A stretch of 64,000 nt of DNA, from positions 124,001 through 188,000 of the forward strand of contig JAVVSR010000001.1 of NCBI GenBank assembly GCA_036654095.1. Direction: 5' to 3'. A program made the translations under genes and the position numbers. Each line of letters begins with the position of its first letter. Positions within the stretch are counted from its first letter, which is position 1. The notes under the pieces are model-generated. The model had not been told where the DNA came from. It saw only the letters and a list, made by a program, of their open reading frames with translations, and ran no database searches. This document shows, piece by piece, positions 44,248 to 53,006 of this stretch. This DNA comes from JAVVSR01 sp036654095 (GTDB lineage Bacteria > Bacillota > Clostridia > Christensenellales > CAG-917).

Positions 44248-45039
44248 ATGAAATTAGGAATAAGCACAGCCACATTTTTTGGCAAGGAAGTTACTGAAAA
44301 TACCTTTGAGCTGATTGAAGCGTTAAAGGTGTCTTGTTGCGAAGTTTTTTTGACAACATTTTCTGAGTATTTGCCAAGTTTCGGTAATTTACTTAAAAGC
44401 AAAATTGGCGATACAGAGGTTTATTCAATTCATTCGCTTAATTTAAATTATGAACCTGAATTGTTAAACACTATTCCGCGTACGCGAAATGATGGCGAAG
44501 CTATATATCGTATGGTTTTGGAAAACGGACAAAAACTTAATGCGAAATCCTATACATTTCACGGGTCGGCAAGGCTTAAAAACCGTCCATACATTTTTAA
44601 TTATCAAACGCTTGGTTCGCGAATTGATGAACTTTATTCAATAGCGTCGGAGTATGATATTGCGCTGTCTTATGAAAACGTGCATTGGGCTTACTTTTCC
44701 GTACCTGAATTTTTTAAGCAATTACGTGAATTTTCGCCTCGGATACAATGCACTCTTGATATAAAACAAGCTATGCAGGCAAAACTTTCATATGAAGATT
44801 TTTTGCCAGTTATGCAGGGTAGGCTTAACAATGTTCATCTGTGCGATTATGACCTAAACGGCGCTTTGTGTGCGCCGGGAAAGGGGAGCGTTGACTTCTA
44901 TAAGTTGTTTTCGATGCTTAGAGATATCGGATATGACGGGCATCTTATGGTTGAACTTTATAGTCAAAATTACGAAAACTATTCTGAATTAGGCGATTGT
45001 ATAGAGTACTTGCTTAATATTTTAGATAAAATCAAATAA
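44248..45039 (+). CDS. TIM-barrel sugar phosphate isomerase/epimerase-like protein
   Basis: A 263-265-residue protein of the xylose-isomerase-like/AP-endonuclease-2 barrel. Visible elements are the strand-1 KLGISTATF, metal-ligand-type HGSARL, SYENVHW (Glu), CTLDIKQ (Asp), NVHLCDY (His/Asp) and HLMVELYSQ (Glu), which fit a divalent-metal site. Two in-frame ATGs, 44242 and 44248, have no ribosome site; the promoter position points to a leaderless start at 44248. The exact substrate is unknown; pgi follows 26 bases later, so a carbohydrate role is plausible. Confidence 0.8.
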   Translation: MKLGISTATFFGKEVTENTFELIEALKVSCCEVFLTTFSEYLPSFGNLLKSKIGDTEVYSIHSLNLNYEPELLNTIPRTRNDGEAIYRMVLENGQKLNAKSYTFHGSARLKNRPYIFNYQTLGSRIDELYSIASEYDIALSYENVHWAYFSVPEFFKQLREFSPRIQCTLDIKQAMQAKLSYEDFLPVMQGRLNNVHLCDYDLNGALCAPGKGSVDFYKLFSMLRDIGYDGHLMVELYSQNYENYSELGDCIEYLLNILDKIK

Positions 45040-45065
45040 AATTTAATCGGTGAGGTAAATTATCT

Positions 45066-46481
45066 ATGGCTTACAATAAGGCTGAAAACAAAATCAAATT
45101 TGATTATAACAATATGCTAAATACTTATATTGGCGATAAGGGTTTGTCTGAACGCGACTTTGCAAACGAAAACCTGCGATGCAATGATGCGTTTAATTTT
45201 GTCGCCGAAAACCGCGGGAAAGGTTGGCTTGGTTGGACGGAGCTTCCATATAATCAATCATCAATCATTAGCGACATTTTGGAAACGGCTAAAGATATTC
45301 GTAAAAAGTTTGATTATTTTGTTGTGCTAGGTATTGGCGGTTCGGCTTTAGGGCCTGTTGCTGTTTTTCAATCACTATGCCATCTTCATTACAACGATTT
45401 GCCCAAGTCGACTAGAAAAGCTCCAAAATTTTACGTTGAAGACAATATTGACCCCGAAAGAATGATGGCTTTATTAGATGTTATCGACGTTTCAAAAACA
45501 ATGTTTAACGTTGTTACCAAAAGCGGAGCTACTTCGGAAACAATGAGCCAATATTTGATTATTACGGATATTTTAAAAGAGGAGTTGGGCGAAAATTATA
45601 AAAATAATATTATTGCGACAACTTCGGAAAATAGCGGAAATTTAATTAAAATCGCCAAGGCGGAAGGCTTTAAAACATTTTTTATTCCTGATGGAGTAGG
45701 TGGAAGATTTTCTGAATTGTGTCCTGTTGGGCTTCTTCCTGCTGCTGTTTTAAAAATCGATATAAAAGGATTGCTTGATGGCGCGGCATATATGGATAAA
45801 TTGTGCAATAAGCCAGCTGCGCATAAAAATCCTGCGTTGATGGCGGCGTTACTTCAATTTTTAGCTATGAAAAATGGATATAATATTTCGGTTATGATGC
45901 CTTATGCTGACAGTTTAAAGTATATGGCTGATTGGTATTGTCAACTTTGGGGCGAAAGCCTTGGTAAAGCTGTTGATAATAACGGCAACAAGGTAAACGT
46001 AGGGCAAACTCCCGTTAAGGCTTTGGGTGTAACCGACCAACACAGCCAAGTACAGCTTTATACTGAAGGTCCTTATGATAAAGTTGTTACTTTTATTGCG
46101 GTGGAAGACTTTAGAAACGAAGTGTTAATTCCAGATGGCGCTGAAAATTATCCCAATGTTAATTTTCTTTGTGGCGCGACATTGGGTCAACTTCTAAATA
46201 CCGAGCGCATTGCTACCGAATATGCATTGCTTAAGTCGGGAAGGCTTAATAACACCATCATTCTGCCCGAGGTTAACGCGTTTACTATTGGTCAACTTTT
46301 GATGTTTTTCCAATTACAAACCGCATATGCCGGCGCAATGCTTAATATTGATACATTTAATCAACCCGGTGTGGAAGAAGGGAAAAATGCAACATATGCT
46401 TTGTTTGACCGCGTTGGATATGAGGATAAGAAAAAAGAATTGTCATCAATGCCTTCTAAAAACGATAAATACATTATTTAA
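45066..46481 (+). CDS. pgi: Glucose-6-phosphate isomerase
   Basis: Interconverts glucose-6-phosphate and fructose-6-phosphate. The 471-residue protein has the SIS-domain signatures LGIGGSALGP (about 82-91) and VTKSGATSETMSQY (about 151-164), the catalytic Glu region in LWGESLGKAV, and a His in VTDQHSQVQLYTEGP. Length matches the short bacterial class. GGTGAGG precedes the ATG. Confidence 0.95.
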   Translation: MAYNKAENKIKFDYNNMLNTYIGDKGLSERDFANENLRCNDAFNFVAENRGKGWLGWTELPYNQSSIISDILETAKDIRKKFDYFVVLGIGGSALGPVAVFQSLCHLHYNDLPKSTRKAPKFYVEDNIDPERMMALLDVIDVSKTMFNVVTKSGATSETMSQYLIITDILKEELGENYKNNIIATTSENSGNLIKIAKAEGFKTFFIPDGVGGRFSELCPVGLLPAAVLKIDIKGLLDGAAYMDKLCNKPAAHKNPALMAALLQFLAMKNGYNISVMMPYADSLKYMADWYCQLWGESLGKAVDNNGNKVNVGQTPVKALGVTDQHSQVQLYTEGPYDKVVTFIAVEDFRNEVLIPDGAENYPNVNFLCGATLGQLLNTERIATEYALLKSGRLNNTIILPEVNAFTIGQLLMFFQLQTAYAGAMLNIDTFNQPGVEEGKNATYALFDRVGYEDKKKELSSMPSKNDKYII

Positions 46482-46527
46482 GTAAAAAATTAGCAAAACA
46501 ATGTTTTTTTGCTGTATAGGGAATAAT

Positions 46528-47100
46528 ATGAGCAACTTTTATGCACTTATAAACAGAATGAAATATATAAAACGTTGGAGTTTAATGCGCAATAATCTTG
46601 ATGAAAATCTGCTTGAACATTCAGCGCAGGTGGCCATTGTTGCGCACGCGCTAGCGCTTATTGGAAATGAAAAATTTAATAGAAATACTAACGCCGATTT
46701 AATTGCGACTATCGCGCTTTTTCACGACGCATCTGAAGTGATAACGGGTGATATGCCTACTCCAATTAAATATAACAATCCTAAAATTAATGGAGCTTAT
46801 AAAGAAATGGAAGCTCTCGCTGACGCTAAGTTACTTTCAATGCTTCCCGATTATTTAGAAAAATCATACAAAAAGCTGTTTGAAGTTGACAGTACTTCGT
46901 ATGAATATAAAATTGTAAAGTCCGCAGATAAACTTTCGGCATACATCAAATGTCTTGAAGAATTGTCGTCAGGCAACAATGAGTTTTCGATAGCCAAAGT
47001 TACCATTGAAAAATCATTGCTTGAAAATCCGCTTCCTGAAGTTAAGTATTTTTTGGAAAACTTTTTAGATGGCTTTAACAAACCGTTGGATGTTTTATAA
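46528..47100 (+). CDS. HD-domain 5'-deoxynucleotidase (YfbR/HDDC2-like)
   Basis: About 190 residues. HD phosphohydrolase that hydrolyses deoxynucleoside monophosphates in characterised relatives. Metal ligands are visible: His in NLLEHSAQVA, His-Asp in LFHDASEVITGDMPTP, and an Asp in IVKSADKLSAY. ATG 46528 follows AGGGA; the frame is open to an ATG at 46501 without a ribosome site. Its stop overlaps the next gene's start (TAATG). Confidence 0.85.
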   Translation: MSNFYALINRMKYIKRWSLMRNNLDENLLEHSAQVAIVAHALALIGNEKFNRNTNADLIATIALFHDASEVITGDMPTPIKYNNPKINGAYKEMEALADAKLLSMLPDYLEKSYKKLFEVDSTSYEYKIVKSADKLSAYIKCLEELSSGNNEFSIAKVTIEKSLLENPLPEVKYFLENFLDGFNKPLDVL

Positions 47101-48020
47101 TGAGTGAATTTTGTGCAAAATCCGTTAATGTACGTTATCAAGGCGGCGCAAGTGCGATTAGACAGTTTGATTTAACTTTTTCAGGGCATATCTTATCCGT
47201 TTTTGGCAAGGAATGTGACGGAAAAACAACTTTAATCAACGCTTTAGCTGGATTAACCACTTATGAGGGTAGTTTTTTGTTGGATAACGAAACTATATCG
47301 ACATCGCCAAAAAATAACGATTGCTTTGCTATTTTAGAGGATTTTAGCCTTATCCCAAATAAATCTGTTTATGAAAATCTTTCTTTTCCATTAACACTTA
47401 GGGGATATTCTATTGAGGAAACGGCTGTTATTGTCAACAAAGCTGTGCTAGAATTTGGATTATACAAATACATTTATACCAAAGTCCGCGACCTATCACG
47501 GCAAGTAAAATCGTATGTCGCTATGGCTAAAATTAAACTTGTGCCTCGAAAACTTTATTTAATTGATGACGTTTTAAAATATCTTGATTTTGACGAAAGG
47601 GCTATTTGCTTTAAAAAACTTTGCGAAGTTTTAAAAAGTGTTGATGGTTTTGTAATTTATGCCACGTCTAATTATGATGAAGCATTAAGCATTGGCGACA
47701 AAACGGTATTAATTTATGGTGGTGTTATTGAGCAATACGGCACGTCTGACGAGCTTAAAAAATTTCCGACATCGGTGCGAGCTGCCGAATTAGCTAGCGA
47801 TGGAAATACTGTTTTTGAATTTGGATTGCTAAGCCGTAATAATGAAAATCTTTACATTAATTGTAATGGAAATATTATCTGCTTAGATGGTTGTTTAAAT
47901 CGATTAATTGACGAAAGTTATATTGGCGATGAAGTGCTTTTTGCAAAGTATGTTTATGATAATTGCTGGCAGTATCTTTTAATGGATAGCGAAACCGAGC
48001 GCACTATTTTAGTTTATTAA
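47100..48020 (+). CDS. Catalytically degenerate ABC ATPase-like protein
   Basis: A 306-residue protein laid out like a MalK/PotA-type importer ATPase: NBD about 1-235, then a C-terminal TOBE-like beta region. Walker A (G36-KECDGKT-T44) is intact, but the Q-loop Gln is Glu80, the signature LSGGQ is LSRQV (132-136), the Walker-B catalytic Glu is Asp157 (LYLIDDVLKYLD), and the switch His is Ser190 with the following Asp changed to Asn (ATSNYDEA). It may bind but should hydrolyse ATP poorly. No permease or binding-protein gene is adjacent. The start overlaps the HD-nucleotidase stop. The role is unknown. Confidence 0.75.
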   Translation: MSEFCAKSVNVRYQGGASAIRQFDLTFSGHILSVFGKECDGKTTLINALAGLTTYEGSFLLDNETISTSPKNNDCFAILEDFSLIPNKSVYENLSFPLTLRGYSIEETAVIVNKAVLEFGLYKYIYTKVRDLSRQVKSYVAMAKIKLVPRKLYLIDDVLKYLDFDERAICFKKLCEVLKSVDGFVIYATSNYDEALSIGDKTVLIYGGVIEQYGTSDELKKFPTSVRAAELASDGNTVFEFGLLSRNNENLYINCNGNIICLDGCLNRLIDESYIGDEVLFAKYVYDNCWQYLLMDSETERTILVY

Positions 48021-48152
48021 CAAAACCTAGGTCGATTAATTGTATAAAACTAGATAAACGATTTAAAACTTGTTTACTAAAACTAGATATGTGATACAAC
48101 TAACGACTGGTTTTTTAAATTTAAATTAATATAATGTTTATAAAGGAACAAT

Positions 48153-49325
48153 ATGGATTACAAACAAAAATCGATTGAATTACATCGTCAACTTAAAGGT
48201 AAAATCGAAGTTATTAGCCGAGTAAAAATTGATAATTCTGAAGCGCTGTCAACAGCATACACTCCAGGAGTTGCCGAGCCGTGCTTACAAATTAAAAATA
48301 ATCCTGAATTATCATATGAATTTACCCGAAGAGGAAACCTCGTTGCCGTCGTATCTGACGGAAGCGCAGTTTTGGGTTTAGGAAATATTGGCGGATTAGC
48401 GGGTATGCCCGTTATGGAAGGCAAGGCCATTTTATTTAAAGAATTTGCCGATATTGACGCATTTCCTATTTGCCTGAACACTCAAAACACAAATGAAATT
48501 ATTTCGATAGTGAAAGCGCTTTCGATATCCTTTGGCGGCATTAACTTGGAGGATATTTCAAGCCCAAGATGCTTTGAGATTGAACGACAACTTATTGATG
48601 TTTGCGATATTCCTGTTTTTCACGATGACCAACACGGAACGGCTATTGTAGTGTTAGCGGGGCTTATCAATGCATTAAAACTTGTTAAAAAAAATGCTGA
48701 AAATATTAAAGTTGTTATTTCGGGTCCCGGAGCTGCCGGCACTGCTATTTCAAAACTTATATACAATTTTGGTTGTAAAAATATTGTTATGTGTGATGAG
48801 TTTGGTATTTTGTATCCAAATCGCAAAAATATGGAGTGGCATAAAAAAGAAATGGCGGAATTGTATAATAGCATTGGAATAAAGGGAAATTTGTCGGACG
48901 CGCTTATTGGCGCAGATGTTTTTATTGGAGTCAGCGCGCCAAATATTTTAAATGAAGCTATGGTTAAAAGTATGAATAAAGATGCTATAATTTTTGCTAT
49001 GGCAAATCCTACTCCTGAAATTATGCCCGATGTCGCTAAAAGCTATGGCGCAAAAGTTATTGGTACGGGGCGAAGCGACTTTCCCAATCAGGTCAATAAT
49101 GTGTTGGCATTCCCGGGAGTTTTCCGTGGCGCGCTTGACGCAAAAGCGACTAAGATAAGTGAAGGTATGAAACTTGCCGCTGCTTTAGCCATTGCAAATT
49201 TAATAAAAGATGATGAACTGACTGAAAATTATATAATACCAAAACCATTTGATAAACGAGTTGTACAAGCCGTATCGACGGCTGTGCGCGCTCAAGCGGA
49301 ACGCGAGGGTGTTGTTAGAATTTAA
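48153..49325 (+). CDS. NAD(P)-dependent malic enzyme
   Basis: Decarboxylates malate to pyruvate and CO2. The 390-residue short form has the malate-site segment TAYTPGVAEPC, the GLGNIGGLAGMPVMEGKA stretch with the catalytic Lys, the metal-ligand DDQHGTA motif (EDISSPRCFEIE, then FHDDQHGTAIV), and the Rossmann GPGAAGTA (about 196-203). AAAGGA before the ATG. Cofactor preference cannot be assigned safely. The 132 bases upstream contain only AT-rich sequence with a short direct repeat (AAAACTAGATA). Confidence 0.94.
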   Translation: MDYKQKSIELHRQLKGKIEVISRVKIDNSEALSTAYTPGVAEPCLQIKNNPELSYEFTRRGNLVAVVSDGSAVLGLGNIGGLAGMPVMEGKAILFKEFADIDAFPICLNTQNTNEIISIVKALSISFGGINLEDISSPRCFEIERQLIDVCDIPVFHDDQHGTAIVVLAGLINALKLVKKNAENIKVVISGPGAAGTAISKLIYNFGCKNIVMCDEFGILYPNRKNMEWHKKEMAELYNSIGIKGNLSDALIGADVFIGVSAPNILNEAMVKSMNKDAIIFAMANPTPEIMPDVAKSYGAKVIGTGRSDFPNQVNNVLAFPGVFRGALDAKATKISEGMKLAAALAIANLIKDDELTENYIIPKPFDKRVVQAVSTAVRAQAEREGVVRI

Positions 49326-49331
49326 TAGTAC

Positions 49332-49360
49332 TTTACAAATAAAGCAAATTGTGTTATACT
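49332..49360 (+). promoter_or_regulatory. Promoter of a candidate small RNA or leader
   Basis: TTTACA (49332-49337), exact 17-base spacer, TATACT (49355-49360), starting 7 bases after the malic enzyme stop. Confidence 0.6.
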
Positions 49361-49366
49361 TATTAA

Positions 49367-49522
49367 AACTGAATTGATGAATTTATCGGAGAGTAAGTTT
49401 TGTTATTTAATATATTGCGATTGTTTTGGATTTTATGTAAATGGTTTTTGAATATAAAATGCCTGACATTTCGCGTTATTTTATTGCAAATAATCAAACT
49501 TCTCATATGAGAAGTTTTTTTT
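49367..49522 (+). ncRNA. Candidate small RNA or terminated leader before the TM1266-type regulator gene
   Basis: About 155 bases between a consensus promoter and a terminator, with no plausible reading frame. By eye, GG-ATTTTAT (about 49429-49438) pairs with ATAAAAT-GCC (about 49453-49463), flanked by a GCG/CGC pairing. It could be a free sRNA or an attenuator for the gene at 49552. It resembles no riboswitch class I can name. Confidence 0.35.
49495..49522 (+). terminator. Intrinsic terminator 30 bases before the TM1266-type gene
   Basis: AAACTTCTC (49496-49504), ATAT loop, GAGAAGTTT, then T5: a near-perfect palindrome with a T tail. Confidence 0.85.
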
Positions 49523-49551
49523 ATTATAAAAAACAAAATAAGAGGTAAAAT

Positions 49552-49803
49552 ATGAAGCGACTAGGTGTAATCGGAATTATTGTTGAAAATCGAGAAATGG
49601 CGATGGACGTACAAAAATTGTTGGGCGACTTTAGTGAAATTATTATGGGCAGAATGGGCGTTCCCGATAAAGAAAGCGGTGTGTCGGCAATAAGTTTACT
49701 TGTAAAGGGTACTGTTGAACAGGTGTCGGCATTGACAGGTAAACTCGGAAAGCTAAATTCTGTTGCGGTAAAGTCAGCGATGACTACCGTTGAGGTAAAT
49801 TAA
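49552..49803 (+). CDS. TM1266-type iron-only hydrogenase system putative regulator
   Basis: An 83-residue ferredoxin-fold (ACT/NikR-C-like) protein, close in pattern to the TM1266 family: starts KRLGVIGIIVENRE, then IIMGRMGVPDKESGVSAISLLVKG. The family is usually found beside hydEFG [FeFe]-hydrogenase maturation genes and is named for that; no hydrogenase or maturase gene is in this window. GAGG before the ATG. A terminated leader lies immediately upstream. Confidence 0.82.
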   Translation: MKRLGVIGIIVENREMAMDVQKLLGDFSEIIMGRMGVPDKESGVSAISLLVKGTVEQVSALTGKLGKLNSVAVKSAMTTVEVN

Positions 49804-49863
49804 ATTTTAGCATATGCGCAATGAAAATATGTTGTTAATTAATTTTTTAATGAGGATAGAAAA

Positions 49864-50865
49864 ATGAAAAGTAAAAAAAGTTTTATAGCATTAATTTTAA
49901 TTTTTGCAATACTCACTATCACGTTATCGGCTTGCAAAACAGACGAACAAGGTTATGAATTTTCGGATATTAAAATTGTTGTGCCCGATGGCGCGCCATC
50001 GCTTTCAATGGCAAAACTTATGAAAGATGGAAAATCTATTCAAGGCACGCAAATAGTGTTTGATATAGTTGCCGGTGTCGACGAGATAATGGCAAAAGTC
50101 ACAAAAGGCGAGGCCGACATTGCGATTGTTCCAACAAACATTGCGGCATTACTTTATAATAAAGGCGTTGACATTCAAATGGTGTCGGTAAACGTGTTTG
50201 GGTTGCTATATATGGTTGGACGCGGCGAGGCGACATCTTTGAGCGCGTTGAAAGGTGAAATAGTATATAATATTGGACGCGGCGGAACTCCTGATTTAAC
50301 TTTTAAATATATTTTAAAATCAAATGGAATTGAGTATATTGAAAGTGATGAAGCGGTAGCGGATAAAGTGTCGTTAAAATATGTATCGGGTGGAAGTGAA
50401 TTAATTTCTTTGTTGGCAAAAGGCGCAGCAAAGTATGGTATTTTAGGCGAGCCAGCAGCAAGCCAAGCTGTTAAAAAGACAGGAGCTAGCGTGTTGTTTG
50501 ATATACAGAAGTTATGGAACAGCGCGACAAATACGACTGAAGGTATACCGCAAGCCTGCCTAATTGTAAAAAAGAAAATAATTGAACAAATTCCTGAATT
50601 TGTTGACGAGTTATTGGCAGAACTTGTAATTGGCGCTAGTTGGATAAAAGACAATGCAGGTGAATTAAACGCTATTCTAACTGAAAATAACAGCGCGTTA
50701 AAAATGAATTACGATAAGACGATAGTTGAAAATTGTAATATTGGCTTAATAAAAGCGCAAGATATAAAACCTGATGTAAACAACTATTTAAGCATTTTAT
50801 ACGGATTTAATCCGCAGTCGATTGGAGGCAAAATTCCTGATGACAATTTTTATAGAAAAGCTTAA
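49864..50865 (+). CDS. ABC importer substrate-binding lipoprotein (SsuA/NMT1/THI5-like)
   Basis: A 333-residue periplasmic-binding-type protein anchored as a lipoprotein (hydrophobic signal, lipobox LSAC, Cys about 21). The fold pattern is that of the nitrate/sulfonate/thiamine-precursor group: IKIVVPDGAPSLSMAKLM, KGEADIAIVPTNIAALLYNKG, GEPAASQAV. Permease and ATPase follow with overlaps. The ligand could be a sulfonate, a pyrimidine precursor or a similar small anion; the sequence alone does not decide it. GAGGA before the ATG. Confidence 0.9.
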   Translation: MKSKKSFIALILIFAILTITLSACKTDEQGYEFSDIKIVVPDGAPSLSMAKLMKDGKSIQGTQIVFDIVAGVDEIMAKVTKGEADIAIVPTNIAALLYNKGVDIQMVSVNVFGLLYMVGRGEATSLSALKGEIVYNIGRGGTPDLTFKYILKSNGIEYIESDEAVADKVSLKYVSGGSELISLLAKGAAKYGILGEPAASQAVKKTGASVLFDIQKLWNSATNTTEGIPQACLIVKKKIIEQIPEFVDELLAELVIGASWIKDNAGELNAILTENNSALKMNYDKTIVENCNIGLIKAQDIKPDVNNYLSILYGFNPQSIGGKIPDDNFYRKA

Positions 50866-51628
50866 ATTTGTATTTAAAAAATATGAAAATATTTTTTATC
50901 CGTTGATATCGTTTGGATTGTTTATTTCAATTTGGGCGATATATTCGGCAAGTGTAAAAATTGAACTTATTTTACCTTCGCCTGCTGCGACATTTAATAG
51001 TTTTTTTGCGCTTTTGGGTTTAAAAACTTTTTGGATTGCTGTTGGTAACACTTTGTTGCGCACGATAATTAGCTTTATAATTTCATTTTTCCTTGCAACT
51101 TTTTTTGCCATAATTGGCGCGTTTTGTAGGCCTGTTCATAAATTACTTGAACCTATTATTACAATTCTTCGAGCAACTCCGACAATGAGTATTATTTTGC
51201 TTGCAATTATCTGGCTGAAGTCAACAACTAGCCCAATGCTTATTGCTTTTTTGGTTGTTTTTCCTATGTGTTATACTGCAATTTATGAGGCAATCATAAA
51301 TGTTGACGGAAAACTTCTCGAGATGTCAAATGTCTATCGGGTGAAAAAAATTGATATTGTTAAAAAGTTTTATATTCCATCAATTAGCCCGACATTATTT
51401 TCAAGCGCAAAAAGTAATATCTCGCTTAATGTAAAAATAATTATAGCCGCTGAGGTTCTTGCGCAAACTCGCGATAGCATTGGAAATTATATGCAATTAA
51501 GCAAAATTTACCTTGATACTTCTGAACTTTTGGCTTGGTCAATTACTGCCGTTCTTTTAAGCTATTTACTTGAAGGTGTGGTTAAGTTTATAAAATTTAT
51601 GGCGGTGAGGTGGGAAAATGAGTATTAA
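50840..51628 (+). CDS. ABC importer permease (SsuC-like)
   Basis: About 262 residues with six membrane helices and the EAA-loop region (YEAIINVDGKLLEMSNVYRVKKIDIVKKFYIPS) that docks the ATPase. ATG 50840 follows GGAGG by 11 bases and overlaps the binding-protein gene by 26 bases; no better start is seen. Confidence 0.9.
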   Translation: MTIFIEKLKFVFKKYENIFYPLISFGLFISIWAIYSASVKIELILPSPAATFNSFFALLGLKTFWIAVGNTLLRTIISFIISFFLATFFAIIGAFCRPVHKLLEPIITILRATPTMSIILLAIIWLKSTTSPMLIAFLVVFPMCYTAIYEAIINVDGKLLEMSNVYRVKKIDIVKKFYIPSISPTLFSSAKSNISLNVKIIIAAEVLAQTRDSIGNYMQLSKIYLDTSELLAWSITAVLLSYLLEGVVKFIKFMAVRWENEY

Positions 51629-52322
51629 GCTTTTAAATATAAGCAAAAGTTTCAATAATGAAGTTTTATTTAAAGATTTTAACTTTGAAATTCCCGATGG
51701 AAAAATCACTTGCCTTTTAGGAAGCAGCGGCAGTGGTAAAACTACTTTGCTAAATATTATTTCAGGATTAACTCCATTTAGCGGAGCTGTCGAGGGCATT
51801 GAGGGCAATATTTCGTTTATTTTCCAAGAACCGCGACTTATTGAAAGTATGTCAGTTTTTGAAAACTTGAATTACGTTTTAAAACAGGTTTACAAAAATA
51901 TCAATGAAAGATTTGCTGTTATTAATAAATATTTAAGTTTAGTTGAAATGCTAGAATCCAAAGATAAATATCCTCATCAACTTTCAGGCGGTATGGCGCA
52001 GAGAACCGCTATGGCGCGCGCATTTTGCTTTCCAAGCGAAGTTTTGCTTATGGACGAGGCGTTTAAAGGTTTAGATGTAGCTTTGAAAACTAGATTAATC
52101 AAAGTTTTTTTAACTCTTTTAAAAGAAAATAACAAAACAGTTGTTATGGTAACACACGATATTTACGAGGCATTGCTGCTATCGGATTCGATACATCTTA
52201 TTGACGGCAAGCCCGCGACTGTTATTTATAAAGAAAATGTTTTAGAAGATAAAACTACTCGAACTTTAACATCGGCAAATATTACATCAATTCGAGACAG
52301 ATTGCTTTCAAAAATTCTTTAA
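51618..52322 (+). CDS. ABC importer ATPase (SsuB-like)
   Basis: A 234-residue ATPase with an intact active site: Walker A GSSGSGKTT (about 35-43), Q-loop FIFQEPRL, signature LSGGMAQR, Walker B LLMDEAFKGLD, switch His VTHDIYEA. Strong GGTGAGG upstream; overlaps the permease by 11 bases. It completes a three-gene importer that ends at a terminator. Confidence 0.93.
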   Translation: MSIKLLNISKSFNNEVLFKDFNFEIPDGKITCLLGSSGSGKTTLLNIISGLTPFSGAVEGIEGNISFIFQEPRLIESMSVFENLNYVLKQVYKNINERFAVINKYLSLVEMLESKDKYPHQLSGGMAQRTAMARAFCFPSEVLLMDEAFKGLDVALKTRLIKVFLTLLKENNKTVVMVTHDIYEALLLSDSIHLIDGKPATVIYKENVLEDKTTRTLTSANITSIRDRLLSKIL

Positions 52323-52336
52323 CCATATGATTTTAT

Positions 52337-52372
52337 AAGTCAACCACGCTTTATTGTGGTTGACTTTTTTTG
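52337..52372 (+). terminator. Intrinsic terminator of the SsuABC-type operon
   Basis: AAGTCAACCAC (52337-52347) pairs with GTGGTTGACTT (52356-52366), followed by a T run. Confidence 0.88.
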
Positions 52373-52499
52373 TGCAACAATATATTATATATAAATAAGT
52401 ATATGTAAATTGATGAAATTTTGTTTTGTTTCAAAAATTTTATTTTTAAATTAAATATTGTTTTTTTATATTTTTTTATTAAATTATTTTGAGGTAACA

Positions 52500-52991
52500 G
52501 TGATTATATTAGGTATTGACCCCGGTTACGCGATTGTAGGATATGGAGTGGTCGAATCGACAAACGGCAATTTTAAAATGGTTGATTACGGCGCGATTAA
52601 TACTCCTAAAGACGAAGGGTTGCCCGTCCGTCTTGCTATGATTGAAAAGGGGATAATCAAACTTATTGAAACATTTAAACCCGACGCCATTGCCGTTGAA
52701 GAATTGTTTTTTAGTAAAAATATAACAACAGGCATAGCGGTTGCTGAGGCAAGAGGGGTTATTTTACTTACATCAATTAAGTATTGTGGCAAACTTTACG
52801 AATATACCCCAATGCAAATTAAGCAAGCGATTACAGGTTATGGCGGAGCGGATAAAAGGCAAGTTCAACAGATGGTTAAAACGCTTTTAAGATTGACGGC
52901 AATACCTCGACCCGATGATGCTGCCGACGCGTTGGCCGTTGCATTGACACACGCGCAGACTAATCGTTTAAGTGGTCAGTTTAAAATATAA
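52500..52991 (+). CDS. ruvC: Holliday junction resolvase RuvC
   Basis: Dimeric endonuclease that cuts Holliday junctions. About 163 residues, normal length. Acidic active site: Asp 6-7 in ILGIDPGYAIVGYG, Glu in AVEELFF, and Asp residues in RPDDAADALAVAL. GTG 52500 is chosen because GAGGT lies 5 bases upstream; the longer frame starts in an AT-only stretch. First gene of ruvC-ruvA-ruvB. Confidence 0.95.
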   Translation: MIILGIDPGYAIVGYGVVESTNGNFKMVDYGAINTPKDEGLPVRLAMIEKGIIKLIETFKPDAIAVEELFFSKNITTGIAVAEARGVILLTSIKYCGKLYEYTPMQIKQAITGYGGADKRQVQQMVKTLLRLTAIPRPDDAADALAVALTHAQTNRLSGQFKI

Positions 52992-53006
52992 TTTTTATGG
53001 AGTATT

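Noticed and set aside
47100..48020. Ordinary sugar-importer ATPase (MalK/UgpC)
   Set aside because: Most catalytic motifs are altered and no permease or binding protein gene is adjacent.
49390..49420. Tetrahydrofolate riboswitch (GGAGAGTAAG resembles its 5' end)
   Set aside because: The remaining conserved elements and the closing 3' strand are absent.
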